Shown here piece after piece: positions 24,851 through 34,525 of a stretch of 49,675 nt of DNA. This stretch comes from Granulosicoccus sp. Its GTDB lineage: Bacteria; Pseudomonadota; Gammaproteobacteria; Granulosicoccales; Granulosicoccaceae. The stretch is taken from NCBI GenBank assembly GCA_023301795.1, contig JALZVU010000059.1, positions 1 through 49,675 on the forward strand. The letters run 5' to 3'. The notes under the pieces were generated by a model. The model ran no database searches, was not told where the DNA came from, and saw only the letters and a program-made list of their open reading frames with translations. The position numbers and the translations under genes were made by a program. How positions within the stretch are numbered: position 1 is the first letter of the stretch; each line of letters starts with the position of its first letter.

Positions 24851-27064
24851 ATGTGGAACTCCTACTCCTTGAAAATCCTGAACAATACAAGATTCTCTAC
24901 CCAGCTAATTGTGTTAAGCGTTATTGCGCTGCTCGCAATGATGTCTATCGCAATCGCTAATGCAATGTTACTTAAGACATCACTTATTCAAGAAAGACGG
25001 TCTCTGACGCACAGTGCTGTGGAACTTGCCCATACAACCATTGTGTCGGTTGCCGAGAAAGCGGCCCGCGATGGTAAAGATATAGACCTGGCCAAACAGG
25101 ACGCTTTGGAACATATCGAAGCCTTACGATACGGCGAAAAAAATGCCAACTACTATTATGTACACTCATCAGTAGGCCAACTACTGATGCATCCATTCAG
25201 CAAGGATCTTGTCGGCCAATTCCATGCAAAAACGCTTAGTGATGCAAAGGGATATTTTTTCGTTCAAGGTCTTATAGACACTGCAGCAAATGGAGGATCC
25301 GGCTACATTGATTATCACTGGAACAAGCCTGGAAGTGATTTACAGGAACAAAAAATTGCGTATACCAAAGGGTATGAGCCGTGGGGCTGGGTCATATCGT
25401 CCGGTCTGTACATGGATGATATCGACACTATATTTTACGATAGGCTATTGGTATCGACCTGCATTTTAATTGGGTCGATAATACTCATGGCGTTTTTTGC
25501 AACAACACTTCTGAAAAATATCAGTAGAACGACATCGAACATAATCAATCAAATTGAAAACCTAGAATTGAAAGGTGCAACAGGCCCTATGGTATTGGAT
25601 GGCAAAGACTCTACAAATGAGCTCGGTGACATTATCCGGGCACTGTCCAAAGCTCAAACGTCGTTAGTAGAGAGAATGAATACCAGACACGAAGAAGTTT
25701 CTCGTATTAAGAAGGCACTGGATATCGCTAGCTCACCCGTTGTGGTGGCTGATTGTGACAAGCAAATACGTTATGCGAATAATTCCGCCAAGAACCTATT
25801 CGCTCGAGTAAAACCAGAACTTTCCAAAGTAAATCCCGGCATTCACACAAAACACATTTACGACTTGACACTTGATGACATTCAGCCTCGGCAAGAACAA
25901 AGATTCTTGATCTCTTCCCCTACATCTGAAAACCACATAGAAGAAATTCAACTTGGCAGTAGTCGTCTAAAAGTAGTGACAACGCCAATTAGTAATGACG
26001 AAAATAACGGAGAGCGCCTTGGTATTATTCTGGAATGGGAAGATATAACAGCGCAGCGCGAGCGTGAGTATGAGATTGAGGAAGAGGCCAAACTGGAGCG
26101 TGACAAGATCGAATCGATTGGGCAGCGACTGGAAAGCGTGCTATCAACAGTTGATGCAGCCTCATCTGGCGATTTACGCACTGGAATTCAGGTAAGCGGA
26201 GAAGACGATATTGGCGTGATGGCATCATCGCTAGCTCACTTTTTAGGTCGCCTGCGAAAAAACCTTACCACTATCGGTGGACATGCCAGCTCGATGAGTG
26301 AGGCCGTTGGCTCAATTTCCTCTGCCAGTGACGAATTGGGAACCAGTGCTAACACGACACTACGTCAGGCTAAAACAGCATCAAGCAGCGCAGAGAATAT
26401 CAGGGCATCTGTAGACATGGTGGCTGCCGCTTCGGAGAAAATGAATATATCGGTAAAGGAGATTTCACAGCACACATCAACCGCCACTGATATTTCCAAA
26501 TCAGCAGTAAGTCTAGCCTCCTCAACCGACAAATCCATACGCCAACTAGCGGAGTCTTCGCATCAAATTGGGCAGGTTATTCGCGTAATCACCTCAATTG
26601 CAGAGCAAACCAATCTGTTGGCATTAAATGCCACCATTGAAGCTGCGCGTGCTGGGGATGCAGGCAAAGGTTTTGCAGTTGTCGCAAACGAAGTCAAGGA
26701 GTTAGCCAAAGAGACTGCTACTGCTACAGAAAACATAGAGCGAATGATTGAGTCAATCCAATCAAATACCAACAGTTCAGTTAATGCAATTTCCGAGATA
26801 GTGGAAACTGTTGACCAAATAAATACCATTCAATCAACGATTGCGGACGGTATTGTGCAACAACTGAGCACGACGCAAGACATCAGCCGATCAGTGCAAA
26901 CTGCCGCAGTCGGTTGTAGCGAAGTCGTTGATCAAGTGACGCTAACAGCTCAAACTGCAGAAAAATCACGCGCCTCTTTTGACCAGTCAAGAGCTGCCAT
27001 CGAGAATCTGGCCACAATGGCCGTTGAACTGCATGAGCTAGTCACCTACTATCGAGTGAAATAA
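24851..27064 (+). CDS. Methyl-accepting chemotaxis protein with single Cache, HAMP and PAS domains
   Basis: A chemoreceptor of 737 residues from the ATG at 24851; a GTG at 24797 would coincide with the expected transcription start. It has an N-terminal membrane helix ([20 protein letters not shown]), a periplasmic single Cache_2 domain ([57 protein letters not shown]), a second helix ([16 protein letters not shown]), then HAMP and a PAS-like domain ([21 protein letters not shown]). After another HAMP-like stretch comes the signalling hairpin with its tip [18 protein letters not shown]. Cache_2 domains of this type often sense small organic acids, but the ligand is unknown. It joins the CheA/CheW array at the inner membrane. 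Confidence 0.93.
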   Translation: MWNSYSLKILNNTRFSTQLIVLSVIALLAMMSIAIANAMLLKTSLIQERRSLTHSAVELAHTTIVSVAEKAARDGKDIDLAKQDALEHIEALRYGEKNANYYYVHSSVGQLLMHPFSKDLVGQFHAKTLSDAKGYFFVQGLIDTAANGGSGYIDYHWNKPGSDLQEQKIAYTKGYEPWGWVISSGLYMDDIDTIFYDRLLVSTCILIGSIILMAFFATTLLKNISRTTSNIINQIENLELKGATGPMVLDGKDSTNELGDIIRALSKAQTSLVERMNTRHEEVSRIKKALDIASSPVVVADCDKQIRYANNSAKNLFARVKPELSKVNPGIHTKHIYDLTLDDIQPRQEQRFLISSPTSENHIEEIQLGSSRLKVVTTPISNDENNGERLGIILEWEDITAQREREYEIEEEAKLERDKIESIGQRLESVLSTVDAASSGDLRTGIQVSGEDDIGVMASSLAHFLGRLRKNLTTIGGHASSMSEAVGSISSASDELGTSANTTLRQAKTASSSAENIRASVDMVAAASEKMNISVKEISQHTSTATDISKSAVSLASSTDKSIRQLAESSHQIGQVIRVITSIAEQTNLLALNATIEAARAGDAGKGFAVVANEVKELAKETATATENIERMIESIQSNTNSSVNAISEIVETVDQINTIQSTIADGIVQQLSTTQDISRSVQTAAVGCSEVVDQVTLTAQTAEKSRASFDQSRAAIENLATMAVELHELVTYYRVK

Positions 27065-27114
27065 GCCATTGAACGAGCAGCAATTCAATTATGTGATTAA
27101 AGAAGCCTGTTCAT

Positions 27115-28548
27115 CTAATTTTGCCCCAGCATTTGTATAAATCCTTGTGTGGTTCTGGAACTTTCAATACGCCAGTGGAGTATTTCTTCGATTAGTCGCT
27201 GCTTCACATCTGTAAGTGCTGAGTCTTTCCAGAGGTTATCAATCTCCTTTGGGTCATTGTCCAGATTAAACAATTGACCGTCGTCATGATCAACAAAGTG
27301 AACGAGTTTCCAGGGTCCTTCACGGACCATGATGACAAATTTACTACCGGTCATGATGGCGTCGTCCGATTGTTCAGTAAACACCCGAGCGCGCCCATTG
27401 CTGGTTTTGCCTTCCAGCAACGCTTTAAGTGATTGCGCTTCCATCCAATCAGGGATTGTAGCTTTTGCATAGTCGAGAATAGTCGGCCCAAGATCCATCA
27501 GAGAAACCAGTGCCGCTATTTTTAATCCAGCATCAATATGTCCGGGCCAACTAACGATAGCTGGCACATGAACAGTCTCTTCAAACATATTCCACTTTTG
27601 CGAATGCCCATGGTCATTTAGACAATCTCCATGATCAGAGGTGAAAATGATAATGGTGTTATCCAGCACACCACGCGCTTCTAGTGCATCAACAATTTTG
27701 CCAACTTGAGTATCGATCATCGAACAGTTTGCATAATAGTGAGCGCGCTGGCGATGTAGTTGTTCTGTCGACGGGTTTTCCAAATGCACCACCGCATCGT
27801 GATCGTTCTGCATATGATTTTGTCTGAGCTCTCTGAGTGGTTCTGGCTGGCTGTTCAGATCATAGTTTCTAGTAGCTTTTGGCAAATCACGGTCAATATA
27901 GATATCCAGATATTCTTGCGTCGGATCATACGGTGGATGCGGGCCTGGTAAGCCAATCTGTAAAAAGAAGGGCTCTGAGCCGGGGTACCGCTCTAACCAC
28001 CAACAGGCCGTATCAGAGACAAACACATCCGGGTGCAGATCTTCATCATGTGCCCAGACATAAGAGCCCATTTGTGCCTGATGATCCTTGTTGTTTCGGT
28101 AGGTCACACGCGAAGGCTTATAGACACCACGGGTTCGGAGTGCCTTGTCCCAGTTATCAAGATAAAACGGCAGATTCGGATGATCTCGATCCTTGTTTTC
28201 CGTGACGTGACGTTCGTGAAAACCAAACGCACCTTCCACCGGCCATGTGTGCATTTTTCCTACATTGACACAGCGGTATCCAGCTTCGGCCAGTTCTTTT
28301 ACCCAACAATAAGACCAAGGCTCATCGTTCCTGAAAACCCCATTAGTGTGAGGGTACGTTCCACTGAACAGTGATGCTCTGGATGGTGAGCACACGGGTG
28401 CAGTGATATACATGTTCTCAAAGGTAGCACCATTATTAACCAGCTTATCTAAATGCGGTGTGCTCATGTGGGCGTGACCGTGTGCGGCTATGGTATCGAG
28501 TCGCTGTTGGTCTGTAATGATGAATACAATATTGGGTTGCTCAGACAT
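27115..28548 (-). CDS. Cytoplasmic type I sulfatase
   Basis: A 477-residue sulfatase of the alkaline-phosphatase superfamily. The N-terminus enters the core at once (NIVFIITDQQ, metal-binding Asp13) with no signal peptide, so it works in the cytoplasm. The formylglycine motif is CSPSR (Cys53, type CxPxR), which needs a maturase encoded elsewhere. The second metal site is SDHGDCLNDHG. It is the last gene of the importer run; its ATG lies one base after the stop of the second permease. It should remove sulfate from the compound brought in by the importer. Choline-sulfatase and glycan sulfatases share this layout. Confidence 0.9.
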   Translation of the reverse strand: MSEQPNIVFIITDQQRLDTIAAHGHAHMSTPHLDKLVNNGATFENMYITAPVCSPSRASLFSGTYPHTNGVFRNDEPWSYCWVKELAEAGYRCVNVGKMHTWPVEGAFGFHERHVTENKDRDHPNLPFYLDNWDKALRTRGVYKPSRVTYRNNKDHQAQMGSYVWAHDEDLHPDVFVSDTACWWLERYPGSEPFFLQIGLPGPHPPYDPTQEYLDIYIDRDLPKATRNYDLNSQPEPLRELRQNHMQNDHDAVVHLENPSTEQLHRQRAHYYANCSMIDTQVGKIVDALEARGVLDNTIIIFTSDHGDCLNDHGHSQKWNMFEETVHVPAIVSWPGHIDAGLKIAALVSLMDLGPTILDYAKATIPDWMEAQSLKALLEGKTSNGRARVFTEQSDDAIMTGSKFVIMVREGPWKLVHFVDHDDGQLFNLDNDPKEIDNLWKDSALTDVKQRLIEEILHWRIESSRTTQGFIQMLGQN

Positions 28549-28549
28549 C

Positions 28550-29377
28550 TTATCCTTTCACCGCTCCGCCCATCGATTGAACAATATATTTGTTCGCAAA
28601 AATAATTACTGGTAGCGTTGGAAGTGTCAGCAACACGCTGGCAAGTGCAATACTGCCCCAATCGACACTAGCATAAGATACAAAGTTCATAACAGCAACA
28701 GGAGCTGTGACAGTGTTACCACGAGTAATAACCAGTGCGAAGAAAAAATCATTCCAGGCAATCAGGAACGCCAATACGCCTGTTGCGATCAATCCTGGGC
28801 GGGCTGCGGGTACCACAACCTTCACCAGAGTTTGGAACAGCGTAGCACCATCGAGCATTGATGCCTCTATGAGTTCATCGGGAATTTGCGCCAGAGATGT
28901 CCAGGAGGACCAAACAACGAAAGGCAGCGTCAACACCATATAAGCTGCGATCAGACCAATTCGGGTATCCAGCAAACCAACATTAAGGTAAATTAGAAAA
29001 AGAGGGATGACAAAGCCCACAGGAGGTGCCATTCGCAGCAATAACAAAGCCCATGAAGCAATGAACCGTCGTTGTGAGCGGCCTTTCGCCAGTGAAAACC
29101 CACCTGGAACACCAATAATCATGGCTAGTACCGTGGAGCATCCCGCTGTAATCAGACTGTTGAACAGGGCCATCGGGAAATCTGATCGCAGCAGCGAATC
29201 AAAATTATTCAGTGTCAGTACCGTTGGAGATTGCCAGATGGGTTCAAATAGATGAGATGCTGGTCTGAACGACAATATGAGCGCCCACATAATGGGCAAT
29301 AATGTAAATCCGAAAAACACAAGCATCATCGCGATGCCAAGCAATCTCAGTGGGCTTTTACCTTGCCTACGCATCAT
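28550..29377 (-). CDS. Carbohydrate-type ABC permease, MalG-like
   Basis: A permease of about 275 residues; the ATG at 29377 overlaps the end of the first permease gene by 11 bases. Six helices are visible. The EAA loop reads ELIEASMLDGATLFQTLVKVVVPAARPG, the MalG/CUT1 form. It ends with IVQSMGGAVKG, a common end for this family. Together with the MalF-like protein it forms the membrane channel of the importer. Confidence 0.92.
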   Translation of the reverse strand: MMRRQGKSPLRLLGIAMMLVFFGFTLLPIMWALILSFRPASHLFEPIWQSPTVLTLNNFDSLLRSDFPMALFNSLITAGCSTVLAMIIGVPGGFSLAKGRSQRRFIASWALLLLRMAPPVGFVIPLFLIYLNVGLLDTRIGLIAAYMVLTLPFVVWSSWTSLAQIPDELIEASMLDGATLFQTLVKVVVPAARPGLIATGVLAFLIAWNDFFFALVITRGNTVTAPVAVMNFVSYASVDWGSIALASVLLTLPTLPVIIFANKYIVQSMGGAVKG

Positions 29378-30254
29378 TGATTCTCGCGTTGGCTCTAGCC
29401 ACATAGTAACTAATTATCGCTGCAAACAGGAACAGGAAAACGGCGATAGCAGCGCCATAAGATACGTTTGAATTCTGGAATGTCTGTATGTAAGCGTAAT
29501 AATTTGTTGCCTGGGTTGATCGGCCAGGCCCTCCAGTCGTCATTATATGGATTAACGGGAAGTGCTTTAAGGTCTCTATAAAACGAAAGAGAGAAACCAT
29601 CAACAGAGCTGGTGCAAGCAATGGCAGTGTAATCTTATAAAACGTCTGTAACTTACTGGCCCCGTCAATGGAAGCTGCTTCATCCAGATCGCTGGGAATA
29701 CCCTGCAGCGCGGCCAGAATTAGCAACATGACAAACGGGTAGCTAGCCCAAGTGTCTGCCATGACAATAGCGGCTATTGCGCCATATTGGCTAGTAAGGA
29801 GCGCTGGCACGGTAATGCCGAAGATATCAAAAAAATCATTAACTGGACTTAGTGTAGGTGTTAGCAAGCTAAGCCAGATGAGAGCGACCGCAACAGCCGG
29901 CACAACAAACGGGATGACAAATATGCCGCGCATAAATCGCCACTTTGGAATTATTTTTTCTAGGCCCACTGCGATCAAGGTTCCTAGTGCCACTTGGAAA
30001 ATTACGCCAAACACGCTCAAAAGGAGCATGACGTTTATAGAGTTAATAAACCGTTTGTTGTTCCATAGCTTTATGAAATTCTGGAAACCGAATTCGTGAT
30101 CCCATTTTTTGACAAGATGAAAATCCGTCATCGATAGGGCAAACATGCCCAGCAACGGCACGATCGCAAATACACCAACAGCGATAGCCGAGGGTATCAT
30201 CATGCGCTGGAAGCCTTTTTGAACTCTGGGTTGAACGCCTTTTGTCACAATCAT
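29367..30254 (-). CDS. Carbohydrate-type ABC permease, MalF-like
   Basis: A 295-residue inner-membrane permease of the CUT1 family with six helices (first near residues 19-42). The EAA loop is DEAASIDGASKLQTFYKITLPLLAP, and the phrase HIMTTGGPGRSTQATNYY follows, typical of MalF/UgpA-type proteins. It has no extra periplasmic domain. It lies downstream of the binding-protein gene, with a stem-loop between them, and overlaps the second permease gene. Confidence 0.93.
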   Translation of the reverse strand: MIVTKGVQPRVQKGFQRMMIPSAIAVGVFAIVPLLGMFALSMTDFHLVKKWDHEFGFQNFIKLWNNKRFINSINVMLLLSVFGVIFQVALGTLIAVGLEKIIPKWRFMRGIFVIPFVVPAVAVALIWLSLLTPTLSPVNDFFDIFGITVPALLTSQYGAIAAIVMADTWASYPFVMLLILAALQGIPSDLDEAASIDGASKLQTFYKITLPLLAPALLMVSLFRFIETLKHFPLIHIMTTGGPGRSTQATNYYAYIQTFQNSNVSYGAAIAVFLFLFAAIISYYVARANARINDA

Positions 30255-30276
30255 GCTTCGTGATAAGTTGATATAG

Positions 30277-30302
30277 CCTCCAGATACAACAGTACCTGGA
30301 GG
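30277..30302. other. Stem-loop between binding-protein and permease genes
   Basis: CCTCCAG (30277-30283) pairs perfectly with CTGGAGG (30296-30302) around a 12-base loop. A second pair, AGCCTGA/TCAGGCT, lies further toward the binding-protein gene. The position matches the hairpin at 1222-1249 in the other ABC operon and would suit differential expression of the binding protein over the permeases. Confidence 0.5.
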
Positions 30303-30380
30303 TAGAAATAGCCTGAACCATTCATTAAAGGATTGTGCAGTTCATAAGCAGCTCAGGCTAGAAAACACTGATCTAACAGA

Positions 30381-31661
30381 TTACTCAGACAGTATTTCCG
30401 CTATCTCTTCATCCGCTGCCTCCAATGCCTCTTCGTTGCTCATCAGGCCATTCACCGCTGCATTGATGTTCTCCCCAACAGCTTGCCCAATCTGTGGCCA
30501 TTCAGGGATAAGCGGACGATAATGCCCTATCGCATCGTTCAGCATCTGAACACGCAAGCTAAGGAAATCAGGATGAATGGACTCAAATGCCTTTGTCACT
30601 TCTGCGTTTTCAGCCACAGATGCACGGGTAAAATCCGCAAAGCCTGCACTAACCGCAATTTTAGTGAGAACTTCTTCGCTGGTAGCCCATTCCATAAAAG
30701 CAAACGAGGCAGCGGGATTTGGAGCATCGGCAGGGATGCCAAGACCGTGTACGGCAATAGCGGGTGAGCGACCAGCTGGTCCACTAGGTACAGCGGCGAT
30801 ACTGATCTTGTCAGCAAACTTGCTTTTCTCAGGATCGAGCGTCTGGGCAATTAGGCCACTTTCGTCCAGAATAATAGCGACTTGACCATTTTGCATAGCC
30901 GCCGTAACTTCGGCAAAATTGAAGCTGCCTATACCCTGTGGGCCAAAGTCATTCATGAGAGTTGAATAGACACCGAGTGCTTCAAGACCTTCTGGTGTGC
31001 TCATTGAAGGGGTCAGGTCGGTTGGGTAGTCCTTGAAGAAAGTACCTCCGTAAGCACGCATGATTTGTGGGTATACGAACATATTGAACCCCTGCCCTGG
31101 CGCAACACGCATGGCAATGGCTGCGGTTTCATTTGTGTGAATTTTCTCAGCTACATCTAGCATTTCAGCCCAGGTCGCAGGCGGCTCGCTGATGCCTGCA
31201 GCTTCGAATATATCTGTACGGTAGGCCATCATGCCAGTACCAGCCAGAAATGGTAGACCCCAATTTTCACCATTCACTACAAATGAATCAAGAGGACCTG
31301 CAAGGATATCGTCTTTGGTCTCCATTGCATCAATTTCAGCGGTTACGGGTCGAAGCCAATCGGCCGCTACCCAGCGCTGTAACTGAATAACCGGGGCGTG
31401 AACAACATCGAGGTCTCCGGACTTGCCGGTAAACGAGAGCGCTATCCTGTTTTCAAATACGTCTTGACCAATGACCTCTATGTTGACATCCATACCTGAC
31501 TTGGCTTCAAAGTCTGCTTCAAGCTCAGCCAATGCCCGTGTGTACGGCATCGCGAACAGTAATACATTGAGCTCATCTGCTGCATGTGCTGTGCTAACAA
31601 CAGATGCCGACATGCCCAGTATTGCAGCACCTAGCATCGCTGTAATGTGGCGTTTTATCAT
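30381..31661 (-). CDS. Family 1 ABC substrate-binding protein (carbohydrate type)
   Basis: A 426-residue periplasmic protein from the ATG at 31661, preceded by AAAGGAAAC and followed directly by a signal peptide (MLGAAILGMSASVVSTAHA). The mature part has the SBP_bac_1 pattern: LNVLLFAMPYTRALAELEADFEAKSGM, WGLPFLAGTGMMAYRTDIFEAAG, PATWAEMLDVAEKI, and MQNGQVAIILDESG. It should capture an oligosaccharide or polyol-like ligand; because a sulfatase shares the operon, a sulfated ligand is likely. The gene follows the IclR gene by 37 bp. Confidence 0.92.
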   Translation of the reverse strand: MIKRHITAMLGAAILGMSASVVSTAHAADELNVLLFAMPYTRALAELEADFEAKSGMDVNIEVIGQDVFENRIALSFTGKSGDLDVVHAPVIQLQRWVAADWLRPVTAEIDAMETKDDILAGPLDSFVVNGENWGLPFLAGTGMMAYRTDIFEAAGISEPPATWAEMLDVAEKIHTNETAAIAMRVAPGQGFNMFVYPQIMRAYGGTFFKDYPTDLTPSMSTPEGLEALGVYSTLMNDFGPQGIGSFNFAEVTAAMQNGQVAIILDESGLIAQTLDPEKSKFADKISIAAVPSGPAGRSPAIAVHGLGIPADAPNPAASFAFMEWATSEEVLTKIAVSAGFADFTRASVAENAEVTKAFESIHPDFLSLRVQMLNDAIGHYRPLIPEWPQIGQAVGENINAAVNGLMSNEEALEAADEEIAEILSE

Positions 31662-31698
31662 TATTGTTTCCTTTCGATTGTTTCTAAATGAGAGCACG

Positions 31699-32529
31699 TC
31701 AACCAAGCTGTTGCAGTTGCTCGCCCAGTCTCTTTGCGTGTATATGTGGGTCGCTATTATTTGGATATGTACAATCACTGCCAGACTTTAATTGCATCTT
31801 CAGACTTCTTCGGGCTTCGTGCAGTACTTCTGTAAACTTGGCTATGTGGGCGTCCCTATCACGCGCCGGCACCGCGGCTTCCGCGATACTCAGCAAGTGC
31901 ATGAATTGTCCATCCTCATCTTCTATGACAGTTGCAAAACGGCGTACACCTAGATGGTTACCATTGAAATCGTAATCCACTGATTTTCCAACTGTCTCTT
32001 CAATAATTTTGCGCGCTTCAGAAGCCTTGACAATGTCTCGATCCAAGTCGTTTTTAAAGAACCCACCTGGCAACAAGGCCTCATTGATGTCATCCCAACT
32101 CATGCGGCATAAGTACAACCGCGAAAGTGGGTCCAGCTCGGTTAACGTGCGTCGAAAACCCGGCTTGGCTTTAATCGCAATGCTGGCATCCTGGAATTCT
32201 GTGCAGGAGTGCCAGAACAGGTCGTGCCCTGCCACAACAACAGCTTCTACGCTCACGCCGTGCTCTTTGGATATCTCCAGCATCAGCTTGTTGAGGCCAC
32301 TCAGGTACCGAGCAGACATCGGGACATTTCGCGATAGTCTAAAATTACACACGCAGTATTTTTCAGAGGTCATGAGCACATAGCCCTCTTCGGCCAGTGA
32401 GTTCACTATTCTGCTGACAGTAGCTGGCGCAAACCCCAGATCACGCGCTATCTGGATCTGTTTGACAGGCTGTTGACCTGCAGCCACCAAATATTCCATG
32501 ACCTTCAATAGTCTGATACTTGGGTTCAA
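31699..32529 (-). CDS. IclR-family transcriptional regulator
   Basis: A 276-residue regulator with an N-terminal winged helix-turn-helix (residues 5-60: IRLLKVMEYLVAAGQQPV, LGFAPATVSRIVNSLAEEGY) and a C-terminal IclR effector domain. It is the first gene of the minus-strand run and faces the ATPase gene. A perfect palindrome of IclR-operator type lies between the two, so it probably controls both sides and itself. The inducer is probably the imported compound or its desulfated product. Confidence 0.87.
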   Translation of the reverse strand: MNPSIRLLKVMEYLVAAGQQPVKQIQIARDLGFAPATVSRIVNSLAEEGYVLMTSEKYCVCNFRLSRNVPMSARYLSGLNKLMLEISKEHGVSVEAVVVAGHDLFWHSCTEFQDASIAIKAKPGFRRTLTELDPLSRLYLCRMSWDDINEALLPGGFFKNDLDRDIVKASEARKIIEETVGKSVDYDFNGNHLGVRRFATVIEDEDGQFMHLLSIAEAAVPARDRDAHIAKFTEVLHEARRSLKMQLKSGSDCTYPNNSDPHIHAKRLGEQLQQLG

Positions 32530-32550
32530 TGTGAAAATGTCCTTTTCAAA

Positions 32551-32566
32551 ATTTCATTTATGAAAT
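32551..32566. promoter_or_regulatory. Candidate IclR operator
   Basis: A perfect 7-2-7 palindrome, ATTTCAT-TT-ATGAAAT, in the 122-bp region between the divergent IclR and ATPase genes. Half-sites TTTCA/TGAAA are common in IclR-family operators (for example KdgR-type sites). It lies 22 bp from the IclR start and 86 bp from the ATPase start, where it could repress both promoters. Confidence 0.55.
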
Positions 32567-32651
32567 AAGATTATTCAAATATGAGATTCCAGTCAAGAAC
32601 TTCTGACAAATTGGAACTAGAACCCGTGCTTTAGACAGACCCGGAGCGGTA

Positions 32652-33719
32652 ATGGCGGACGTCGGTATACAAGACATCACAAAATCATTCGGAAAGGTGA
32701 ACGTCATTCATGGCGTCTCCATCGACATCAAACACGGAGAGTTCGTTGTGCTAGTTGGGCCGTCAGGATGTGGTAAATCAACGCTCCTGAGAATGATTGC
32801 CGGGCTTGAAGATCCCACTACAGGCACGATCAGCATTGGAGGTCAGGTGGTCAACGATTACCTACCCAAAGAAAGGGATGTGGCCATGGTCTTTCAGTCC
32901 TACGCGCTATATCCCCATATGACGGTGCGACAAAATATTTCATTTTCTCTAGAGCTCAAAAAACGTCCAAAGGCGGAAATCGCTCAAGCAGTTCAGCAGG
33001 CCAGTGATATCCTGGGATTAGGTGAGTACCTGGACCGACGTCCAAAAGCACTGTCCGGTGGCCAGCGACAACGTGTCGCCATGGGTCGAGCCATTGTGCG
33101 CAACCCGCAGGTTTTTTTGTTTGATGAGCCGTTGTCCAATCTGGATGCCAAACTACGTGCAGTTATGCGCAAGGAAGTAAAATTATTGCACCAACGTCTT
33201 AAAACAACCTCTGTGTATGTCACCCACGATCAAACAGAGGCCATGACTATGGCAGACAAGATTGTAGTAATGAATGATGGCACTATCGAGCAAATCGGGT
33301 CCCCACTCGATTTATACAATCATCCAGTGAACCTGTTCGTGGCAAGCTTTATCGGTGCGCCACAAATGAATCTACTGGAAGGTACCGTTGAAAGAGATTC
33401 GTCACGCGCTGGCGTTTTTTTGCAAAACGGCTCATTTTTCAAACTCGACAGCGTCCCGGGCGCTCCTGGCCAAGCGGTAAAAATTGGTATTCGACCTGAA
33501 GATTTACAAGTGAATCGCGATGGACAAATTAGCGCAATGGTAGAAGTCGTGGAACCTATGGGCAGTGAGACGCATTTGTCATGTGCGTTTAATGGTAACG
33601 AGTTGCGTCTGGTAACCGATGCATCTGCCAGTTTCAAGCCTGGGGCGCGCGTGTGGCTGGACTTCAACGCGCAAAAATCACACTTTTTTGATGTAGAAAC
33701 CGGATTACGTATTGAGTAA
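32652..33719 (+). CDS. ABC transporter ATP-binding protein, UgpC/MsmK-like
   Basis: A 355-residue ATPase of the CUT1 importers. Walker A is GPSGCGKST (36-44), the Q-loop FQSYALYPHM, the signature LSGGQRQR, Walker B VFLFDEP, the D-loop SNLD and the H-loop VTHDQTEAMT. The C-terminal TOBE/MalK-like domain runs from about residue 235 (FIGAPQMNLLEGTV, IGIRPEDLQV). It should energise the divergent permease pair. Such ATPases are sometimes shared between several importers. Confidence 0.93.
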   Translation: MADVGIQDITKSFGKVNVIHGVSIDIKHGEFVVLVGPSGCGKSTLLRMIAGLEDPTTGTISIGGQVVNDYLPKERDVAMVFQSYALYPHMTVRQNISFSLELKKRPKAEIAQAVQQASDILGLGEYLDRRPKALSGGQRQRVAMGRAIVRNPQVFLFDEPLSNLDAKLRAVMRKEVKLLHQRLKTTSVYVTHDQTEAMTMADKIVVMNDGTIEQIGSPLDLYNHPVNLFVASFIGAPQMNLLEGTVERDSSRAGVFLQNGSFFKLDSVPGAPGQAVKIGIRPEDLQVNRDGQISAMVEVVEPMGSETHLSCAFNGNELRLVTDASASFKPGARVWLDFNAQKSHFFDVETGLRIE

Positions 33720-33730
33720 GTTGTTAGTCA

Positions 33731-34300
33731 TTAAAAAAATATCAACCATTGACGAATAACTAGCAATTCGACAATTACCGCCGCAACTATGCAGGCACGT
33801 ACCACTGGCTTAACATATCTTCCCCAAAGCACAACACCGCATAATAGTGAGATCAAGCCTTCTAGCGGAGCTACCCACTGGGCATGATGTGCACTATCCC
33901 AATAACTTATCGGGCTTGCAAAACGCCAATCTGACAGAGGCCAGAAATGTGCTCTCGCATCGTCATGATGCATAATGAAATCTGTCAGTATGTGTAGTAA
34001 CGCGGCGCCCGCAAAAGCGAATAGCACGGGCCTTTTACGAAACCACGCGATGCCCAACAAAACTCCCCACAGGACAATCGAGTTATCGATACTGAACACC
34101 CTTTGCCAGCTGTCGGAAAAATACAGTTCATCAAATACAATCTGTGCCGGAATATTCAGTATTAGCGTCGACACGCAGACCATGATATACAGTGAGATAT
34201 CAGGCGCCAACGCGCCAAGAACCGCAGCAATGGATACGTTACGAGAATTGGCGCGACCAAATACTACGGTGCCAACAAGTAAGTGCGCCGTAGTGTTCAC
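33731..34300 (-). CDS. YdjM/DUF457-like inner-membrane protein
   Basis: A membrane protein of about 189 residues from the GTG at 34300, because the family begins with (M/V)NTTAHLLVG; a start at 34387 would add 29 unrelated residues. Segments characteristic of the LexA-regulated/metal-dependent-hydrolase-like membrane family are NTTAHLLVG, LGALAPDISLYIM, FDELYFSDSWQ, LLHILTDFIMHHDDARAHFWPLSDW and SPISYWDSAHH. The His/Asp residues suggest a metal site in the membrane. Relatives are often mislabelled as cobalamin-biosynthesis proteins. No precise role is known. It converges with the ATPase gene. Confidence 0.75.
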   Translation of the reverse strand: MNTTAHLLVGTVVFGRANSRNVSIAAVLGALAPDISLYIMVCVSTLILNIPAQIVFDELYFSDSWQRVFSIDNSIVLWGVLLGIAWFRKRPVLFAFAGAALLHILTDFIMHHDDARAHFWPLSDWRFASPISYWDSAHHAQWVAPLEGLISLLCGVVLWGRYVKPVVRACIVAAVIVELLVIRQWLIFF

Positions 34301-34525
34301 CCGAGTGAGATCTGACCTGCTGGGTATCGCACTGGCGGTACAGTTTGGGTGGTATTGTCTTTCACGGACCTCAAAGTATAACTCCACACTGACTGCTTAT
34401 TGTCTCTCACGCAGCATACTATAAAGAAAGCGATCACAACGACCGATGATACGCACTAAGGTAGACGGTATCTGATCATGGGTAGATACTGTCGGCTGTA
34501 TTATCCAAGCCGCGAAGGCATCTCA

